Shown in pieces: positions 29,509 through 33,768 of a DNA stretch of 33,768 bases; position 1 is the stretch's first letter; the number at the start of each line of letters is the position of its first letter. Source of the stretch: an uncultured bacterium (GTDB lineage Bacteria; Spirochaetota; Leptospiria; Turneriellales; Turneriellaceae); NCBI GenBank assembly GCA_938038265.1, contig CALHRC010000055.1:1-33768 (forward strand), in the 5' to 3' direction. The position numbers and the translations under genes were made by a program. Below the pieces are notes generated by a model. The model worked only from the letters and a program-made list of their open reading frames with translations, was not told the DNA's origin and did no database searches.

Positions 29509-29679
29509 TCAGGCCAGCAGATTGACGGCATTGGCCCGGTTTGCTTGCAGGATGGCTTCGACTTTATTGGTTATGGCCATATCCAGCATTCTCTGCGAAT
29601 GCGTCTGCTGCATCTGCGCAATTTTCATTGGCAGTGACAGTAGTTGGTAACTAACCATAGTGTCAGGTCGGATGTCCAT
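29509..29679 (-). CDS. Small protein resembling YjfB-type motility proteins
   Basis: This gene of 56 codons starts MDIRPDTMVSYQLLSLPM and ends ANRANAVNLLA. The middle (KIAQMQQTHSQRMLDMAI) is an amphipathic helix rich in Met and Gln. The start MDI followed by spaced Ser/Met residues and the short helical build match the putative motility protein family YjfB, which is about this long. The ribosome site AAGGAGGGAG is excellent, and a promoter candidate lies 30-55 bases upstream. It sits 42 bases before the OmpA-domain gene on the same strand, so it may be the first gene of that transcript. The family call is tentative but the coding call is good. Confidence 0.65.
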   Translation of the reverse strand: MDIRPDTMVSYQLLSLPMKIAQMQQTHSQRMLDMAITNKVEAILQANRANAVNLLA

Positions 29680-29707
29680 ACTCCCTCCTTGGAATCATGG
29701 TAGATCC

Positions 29708-29735
29708 ACTATAAATATCGTCTGGTAGTTGTCTA
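29708..29735 (-). promoter_or_regulatory. Candidate promoter of the small motility-like gene
   Basis: On the minus strand TAGACA (29735-29730) and TATAGT (29713-29708) are separated by 16 bases. The predicted start of transcription is about 22 bases before the ATG, leaving room for the strong ribosome site. Confidence 0.45.
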
Positions 29736-29822
29736 AAAATTAACCCCTTGCCGCTATTTTTATGCTTTCTTAAAACTCGGCTAAGCCGCCGGGGAGTGGT
29801 ACATTTGTCGCGTTATCTTTCC

Positions 29823-30719
29823 TCAGGCTGGAGCAGGTGGGTTCAATTGGGCGTTGAGTTGGTCAATCATAGCACTCATCTCATCATAGAGATCCTTGGC
29901 CATATCAATAATGACAGAAGGTTTGCTCTTGCTGGCTTTTCCGCTGCCGTAGAGTTTTGACAAATAGCGTTTGGTGACATCGAGCAATGCGAGCTTCTTT
30001 TGGGGGTCAGGTGCTAACTGGTCGATATATTTTTTGGTGAGGTAGGAATTGAGGTAAGTAACTCCATCATAGGCCCAGTTATTGTCCAGGTCAGGGCCTA
30101 ACATACTGGCGGCGGCATCGATTGGTTCGCCGCCGGTTTGCATCAGCTCAAGCACTTTGCGGTAGAGCTTGGCTGCTTCCATATAGTAGAAGTCGCGCGC
30201 CTTGTCGTAAGGCCGGTAAGGGGCATCTTGGAAGAGGTCATCGAGAAACCAGGCGGCTCTGATGGCAGAGATTGCCTTTTTGGGGGTTGGGGCGACATCC
30301 GCTACCCGCAGGTGGTAGCAATCAACTGCTAAAATAAAAGACGCGCAGCCTGAAAGCAGGTTGCGGTTCTCATTGAAATCCAATTTGCCAAACAGGGTCA
30401 TAATCAGGTTTTGCCGGTGGGCCATTGAGGCTTTGAGGCCGGGTAACTCTGCTGGGGTGACACTTTCAAAATCCTTGGGGTATGCCGAGTAAAGGCACCT
30501 GGGGCAGGTCTGTACGGCGTAGTCGAGGGGGTTAACCCGTCCCCATTTCTTGTTATGTTCATAAAGTCGGCGTAGTTCTGGGGTGAGTTTACCGGCAATC
30601 AGACGTCCACTGCCCGAAAGCATTTCTTCTTTAAAATGTTTCTGGCCGCAGACCGGGCAGGTGGTAGGCTTGGTCGCACGGAAAGAAATTTTCTTTTGGT
30701 TTACTGAAGGCAGGGCCAT
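29823..30719 (-). CDS. DUF2225 zinc-ribbon protein
   Basis: This 298-residue cytoplasmic protein carries a split zinc site near its N-terminus, CPVCG (C21, C24) and CPRC (C72, C75). The connecting segment LSGSGRLIAGKLTPELRRLYE and the following helix-rich region are typical of DUF2225, a family frequent in spirochaetes and Firmicutes. The C-terminal two thirds is probably a TPR-like helical repeat (for example RDFYYMEAAKLYRKVLELM). Its function is unknown. The last residues are NPPAPA. No ribosome site is clear before the ATG. It is transcribed divergently from the methylisocitrate lyase gene. Confidence 0.88.
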   Translation of the reverse strand: MALPSVNQKKISFRATKPTTCPVCGQKHFKEEMLSGSGRLIAGKLTPELRRLYEHNKKWGRVNPLDYAVQTCPRCLYSAYPKDFESVTPAELPGLKASMAHRQNLIMTLFGKLDFNENRNLLSGCASFILAVDCYHLRVADVAPTPKKAISAIRAAWFLDDLFQDAPYRPYDKARDFYYMEAAKLYRKVLELMQTGGEPIDAAASMLGPDLDNNWAYDGVTYLNSYLTKKYIDQLAPDPQKKLALLDVTKRYLSKLYGSGKASKSKPSVIIDMAKDLYDEMSAMIDQLNAQLNPPAPA

Positions 30720-30821
30720 GGCGGGAAGTAAGATTAGCTCAAGGTTCGCTGTAAAGGATTTTTCCCTTTTTAACTCTTTTTCCTTGTCGCACTGTCTTGC
30801 CGAAAAATACTTTCCACAGTT

Positions 30822-31715
30822 ATGGCATGGATGTTGGAACGACGTACCTATGATGCCCCGCAGCGGCTAAAAAAATTGTTGGCCCAGCCTGGGATCCTCC
30901 AGACACCCGGTGCTCATGATGCCCTGACTGGTCGGGCAGCTAAGAAAGCCGGCTTTGAAGCGCTCTATGTTTCCGGTGCTGCTTTTTCTGCCAGCCGGGC
31001 TATGCCCGACCTAGGCTATTTTACGGTTACCGAGTTAGCTGACTATGTCAGAAATTTGTTCCGCGCAACAGATCTGCCAATCATAGTGGATGTCGATACT
31101 GGGTTTGGTGAAGTACTCCATGTGCCGCGTACTACCTATGAATTAGAAGAAGCTGGCGCTGCTGCCATCCAAATGGAAGACCAGAAGTTGCCGAAAAAAT
31201 GCGGTCACCTTGAGGGTAAAGAACTGGTCAGTAGTGAGGATATGTGCCGTAAAATCGAAGCTTTTGTAAAGACCAGAAAAGATCTGCTGATGGTTGCCCG
31301 TACCGACGCCCACGCAATCTTCGGGATTGAAGAAGCTATCAGGCGCGCTAAACAGTATGTCAATGCCGGCGCGGATATTATCTTTCCCGAGGCGCTGAAA
31401 ACTGAAGAGGAGTTTCGTTACTTTGCTGCCGAGGTGAAAGTGCCCTTGCTGGCTAACATGACGGAATTTGGTAAAACGCCCTATTATACCGCAAAACAGT
31501 TTGCAGAGTGGGGCTATAAAATTGTCATCTATCCGGTGACGTCCCTGCGGGTTGCCATGAAAGCAGTAGAAGAAGTCTTTCTTATGATTAAAAACGAAGG
31601 CTCGCAGGTCAGGATGGTTGACCGAATGCAGACCCGCCAGGAGCTCTATGAGCTGCTCGATTATGCAGGTTATGGCCAGTTTGATGAAGGTGTTGCCCAA
31701 AGCCGCTTTATTTAA
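30822..31715 (+). CDS. prpB: Methylisocitrate lyase (PEP mutase/isocitrate lyase superfamily)
   Basis: This enzyme splits 2-methylisocitrate to pyruvate and succinate in propionate breakdown. It has 297 residues, the PrpB length, much shorter than isocitrate lyase. The signatures are VDVDTGFG (metal and substrate loop), QMEDQKLPKKCGH with the catalytic cysteine C127 in KKCGH, and ARTDAH. The end TRQELYELLDYAGYGQFD is typical of PrpB. The start may be the ATG at 30822 or at 30831. The neighbouring citrate-synthase-type gene supports a methylcitrate cycle, though no methylcitrate dehydratase (prpD) is in view. A related carboxyvinyl phosphonate mutase role is less likely. Confidence 0.9.
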   Translation: MAWMLERRTYDAPQRLKKLLAQPGILQTPGAHDALTGRAAKKAGFEALYVSGAAFSASRAMPDLGYFTVTELADYVRNLFRATDLPIIVDVDTGFGEVLHVPRTTYELEEAGAAAIQMEDQKLPKKCGHLEGKELVSSEDMCRKIEAFVKTRKDLLMVARTDAHAIFGIEEAIRRAKQYVNAGADIIFPEALKTEEEFRYFAAEVKVPLLANMTEFGKTPYYTAKQFAEWGYKIVIYPVTSLRVAMKAVEEVFLMIKNEGSQVRMVDRMQTRQELYELLDYAGYGQFDEGVAQSRFI

Positions 31716-31759
31716 ATATGGAAATACTACATTTTAAAAATTAACCTGAAGGAGAAAAC

Positions 31760-32890
31760 ATGAGCAATCCAAATTACAAACCGGGACTCGAAGGGGTGAT
31801 CGCGGCGATCACTAAACTTTCGTATCTCGATACAGAAGAAGAGCAGATCATAGTTCGCGGGTATGATCTGATCGAGCTGATCCAGAAGACATCTTACATA
31901 CAGGTAGCACACCTGTTGGTTTATGACAAGCTACCTTCTAAAGAAGAAGCGCGTGAGTTTGAAAAGAAGCTCATGGCCATGGCTGACATCCCCGAGGATA
32001 TGTATAAAATGTTCCAACTGATGCCAGCCACTACCCAGGCAATGGATGCCCTGCGTACCGGTATTTCTTTCCTTGCTGGCTATGAAGATCCTGATTATTT
32101 GATGGATACCTCTACTAAAACCAATGAAGAGAAGGCGCTTAAAATTCTTGCAAAAGCTCCTACGATTGCAGTGAACAGCTTTCGCGCGATCCACAAAATG
32201 CCTTTTGTGAAACCCGATAAGTCTCTAGGCTATGCTGAAAACTTCATCTATATGATTAAAGGTAGTAAGCCGTCTGACGTGGAAACGGATACGCTGGATA
32301 AAATCCTCACTGCTTATATTGAGCATGAGATGCCTAACTCAACTTTCGCAGTGCGGGTAGTCGCTTCGACCTTGTCAGACATCTATGGCTCGGTAGCTTC
32401 TGCCGTGGCGTCACTGAAAGGCCCGCTGCATGGTGGCGCTAACGAAGCGGCTATGAAGATGTTCCTTGAAGTGATGGAAAAAGGTGGCCCCCGGGTTGCT
32501 GAAAGCTACATTATGGACAAATTGGCGCGCAAAGATAAGATCATGGGTTTTGGCCACCGCGTGTATATGAAGAAGTATGACCCACGGGCTTACCTGCTGA
32601 AAGATTACATTCCCCAACTGGCACACCTCAAGCCAGAAGGAAAAGATTTGGCAGAAATCTACACCACTATCGCCAACGTGATGGAGCGGGAGAAGGGCTT
32701 GTTCCCCAATGCGGACTATCCTATTGCGCTGCTGTACTACCTCATCAATGTACCTATCGATCTGTACACGCCGATCTTCCTGTGTTCTCGCACGGCCGGT
32801 TTGGTTGCCCACCACATGGAACAGCAAGAGAACAACCGCTTATTCCGCCCCCGGGTGATCTACGAAGGACCTCGCGGCCTGCACCCTTGA
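31760..32890 (+). CDS. prpC: Citrate/2-methylcitrate synthase
   Basis: This enzyme condenses oxaloacetate with propionyl-CoA or acetyl-CoA. It has 376 residues, as in the short, dimeric (type I/methylcitrate) citrate synthases. The catalytic triad can be placed at H224 (PLHGGANEAAM), H266 (GFGHRVYMKKYDPRA) and D319 (NADYP). The ribosome site GAAGGAG lies 7-8 bases before the ATG. It follows prpB by 44 bases, so both are probably one operon, and a bidirectional terminator closes it. Next to a methylisocitrate lyase the methylcitrate role is favoured, but the enzyme could also be the main citrate synthase of the cell. Confidence 0.92.
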   Translation: MSNPNYKPGLEGVIAAITKLSYLDTEEEQIIVRGYDLIELIQKTSYIQVAHLLVYDKLPSKEEAREFEKKLMAMADIPEDMYKMFQLMPATTQAMDALRTGISFLAGYEDPDYLMDTSTKTNEEKALKILAKAPTIAVNSFRAIHKMPFVKPDKSLGYAENFIYMIKGSKPSDVETDTLDKILTAYIEHEMPNSTFAVRVVASTLSDIYGSVASAVASLKGPLHGGANEAAMKMFLEVMEKGGPRVAESYIMDKLARKDKIMGFGHRVYMKKYDPRAYLLKDYIPQLAHLKPEGKDLAEIYTTIANVMEREKGLFPNADYPIALLYYLINVPIDLYTPIFLCSRTAGLVAHHMEQQENNRLFRPRVIYEGPRGLHP

Positions 32891-32908
32891 GAACTGAAAG
32901 TTAAGGGA

Positions 32909-32939
32909 ACAAAAAAGCCGCTTAAGGTGGCTTTTTTGT
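32909..32939. terminator. Bidirectional intrinsic terminator
   Basis: ACAAAAAAGCC (32909-32919) and GGCTTTTTTGT (32929-32939) are exact reverse complements over a nine-base loop, giving T runs on both strands. It lies between the convergent prpC and START-like genes and can end both transcripts. Its last base is also the last base of the minus-strand gene's stop codon. Confidence 0.85.
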
Positions 32940-33439
32940 CATGTTGGGGGGATATCTGCTGCAAACTTCAGTAGCATATCCCGGTCTTCATCCGACCTCT
33001 TGCTGAATTCAGAGACCAGCACTTTTTCAATCATGTTCCCAAATAGTGGAACATTTGCTGCGGTTTCAATCTGCAGGTCGCGCCGGCAGGATTGCGGGCT
33101 GGTACTGTGGTAACGCCCTGTCTGGCGAAAGATGATCTTACCGTCAAAGAGATTCATATAGGCCTCAGTACGGATTTCTTGAGCTGCTATATGGTAGATC
33201 ACCAGTTCGGTAACAGACAGGGTTTCTAGGTTCATGACTTTGCGCACTGCTGCCGGCAGGGTATTTTTCAGCCGGATGCCTCTCTCGATCGTAAGCTGTT
33301 GCTCCTGCTGCTCGCGGCGCAATTCCTTGAGCTCTTCGACTTCAGGCCACAGTTCCAGTTTTTGGTAGCGCACCTCTCTTGCCTGCGCGAGCAGCGGTAG
33401 GGGAATTTCAAAGGTATGAGAGATTTGTTTTTTGAGCAT
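32939..33439 (-). CDS. START/SRPBCC-like protein (DUF2505-like)
   Basis: This 166-residue protein has the layout of a START-like lipid-binding or cyclase fold. An N-terminal strand (ISHTFEIPLPLLAQA) leads into helical and charged segments (EELKELRREQQEQQ). Middle strands follow (KIIFRQTGRYHS, CRRDLQIETAANVPLFG), then a long C-terminal helix (IEKVLVSEFSKRSDEDRDMLLKF). Polyketide-cyclase-like DUF2505 proteins show the same strand pattern, with a conserved vPlfG-x-x-iEk turn. The ligand is unknown. The stop overlaps the terminator stem by one base. It is divergent from the membrane gene at the window end. Confidence in the fold is moderate and in the function low. Confidence 0.6.
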   Translation of the reverse strand: MLKKQISHTFEIPLPLLAQAREVRYQKLELWPEVEELKELRREQQEQQLTIERGIRLKNTLPAAVRKVMNLETLSVTELVIYHIAAQEIRTEAYMNLFDGKIIFRQTGRYHSTSPQSCRRDLQIETAANVPLFGNMIEKVLVSEFSKRSDEDRDMLLKFAADIPPT

Positions 33440-33571
33440 GCAGCCAGGGCGGGTTAAAGTTTTCAGTCTGTCAATTCATGTAACGAGTGTTAACACAAGG
33501 GGATAGCCCAATCGCCCCTCGCTTAGGCTGTATCGGAGTTGACCGAATGAGCTGAAATTATACTTTGCTGC

Positions 33572-33591
33572 AACAACCTTTTAACAACCTT
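33572..33591. repeat. Short tandem repeat in the last promoter region
   Basis: AACAACCTT occurs at 33572-33580 and again at 33583-33591, an 11-base period close to one helical turn. It lies just before the AAGGAG ribosome site of the final gene. It could be a regulator site or chance. Confidence 0.3.
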
Positions 33592-33606
33592 ATTTAAGGA
33601 GAGGCC

Positions 33607-33768
33607 ATGACCGCAATCAGCATAGCCATTTTCGCCGTTTTGTTCCTTACAGCCCACGTGCTGGCAATTTCTACCATCTTGAAATATTGGCAATATGCCC
33701 ACCTCGGGACTGCTCTAGAAATTAAGTCTTCTTTGGTACAACGGATTAAGAATGTTGTTGTCAATGTT
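33607..33768 (+). CDS. Membrane protein, 5' part only
   Basis: The last 54 codons begin MTAISIAIFAVLFLTAHVLA, a single strong hydrophobic segment near the N-terminus, and continue with a mixed region to NVVVNV at the window end. The ribosome site AAGGAG is seven bases before the ATG, so the start is well supported. A membrane-anchored protein is clear. The family cannot be told from this fragment. Confidence 0.65.
   Translation, partial: MTAISIAIFAVLFLTAHVLAISTILKYWQYAHLGTALEIKSSLVQRIKNVVVNV

Noticed and set aside
1-33768. Insertion sequences, prophage genes, CRISPR arrays, rRNA genes and complete tRNA genes
   Set aside because: No transposase, integrase, Cas gene, regularly spaced repeat array or convincing RNA gene was found on either strand by reading.

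Overview
The window looks like chromosomal DNA of a Gram-negative, probably motile bacterium of moderate GC content. I favour a spirochaete (Spirochaetota). The reasons are the yqeK / LytR-type / rsfS block, a DUF2225 zinc-ribbon protein, an OmpA-domain protein with repeated FSPNGDG-type modules, a small protein resembling YjfB-type motility proteins, relaxed lipoboxes and several signal-peptide lipoproteins. This is inference from gene content; no rRNA or other phylogenetic marker is present.

Layout. 1-4.6 kb: the 3' end of typA (bipA), an exported TPR protein on the minus strand, an M3-family oligoendopeptidase, and a small acyl-CoA-dehydrogenase-like protein that starts on the base after the peptidase stop. 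4.63-5.16 kb: a gene-free stretch full of palindromes, with four copies of GGAATTCC and two terminator-like hairpins. 5.16-8.2 kb: an Hsp20 chaperone, a membrane/exported protein of unknown role, an ArsR-type regulator fused to a methyltransferase, and an M23 peptidoglycan peptidase.

8.3-17.5 kb is an assimilatory sulfate reduction locus. The plus strand carries cysK, a DUF2061 membrane protein, cysH (APS reductase type), cysD, cysN, a uroporphyrinogen-III methyltransferase and a Met8-type siroheme synthase, all tightly packed or overlapping. cysJ and cysI lie convergently on the minus strand. Together they take sulfate to APS (CysDN), APS to sulfite (CysH), sulfite to sulfide (CysJI, with siroheme from the two tetrapyrrole enzymes) and sulfide to cysteine (CysK). 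No APS kinase, sulfate permease or serine acetyltransferase gene is in the window. The most striking observation lies in the cysK leader: a 31-codon upstream ORF whose last five codons are Cys-Ser-Cys-Cys-Cys. Those codons can pair over nine bases with the cysK ribosome binding site, which is the design expected of a cysteine-responsive translational attenuator.

17.5-21.1 kb: four minus-strand genes for probable envelope or secreted proteins (a protein with two internal WDH repeats, a small lipoprotein, a kelch-like lipoprotein, a predicted outer-membrane barrel), with a repeat-rich spacer built on a CATTAGGC motif. 21.2-23.7 kb: a probable metal-homeostasis island with a DUF1826 protein, a COG0523 GTPase and a lipoprotein that is a coiled coil with histidines every seventh residue. 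Two near-identical Zur/Fur-like palindromes sit at the two ends of this island.

24.1-33.8 kb: yqeK, a LytR-family protein and rsfS (with a long basic N-terminal tail), convergent with a 918-residue OmpA-domain outer-membrane protein. After these come an unannotated 56-codon gene resembling YjfB motility proteins, a DUF2225 protein, a methylisocitrate lyase / methylcitrate synthase pair closed by a bidirectional terminator, a START-like protein, and the 5' end of a membrane protein that runs off the window.
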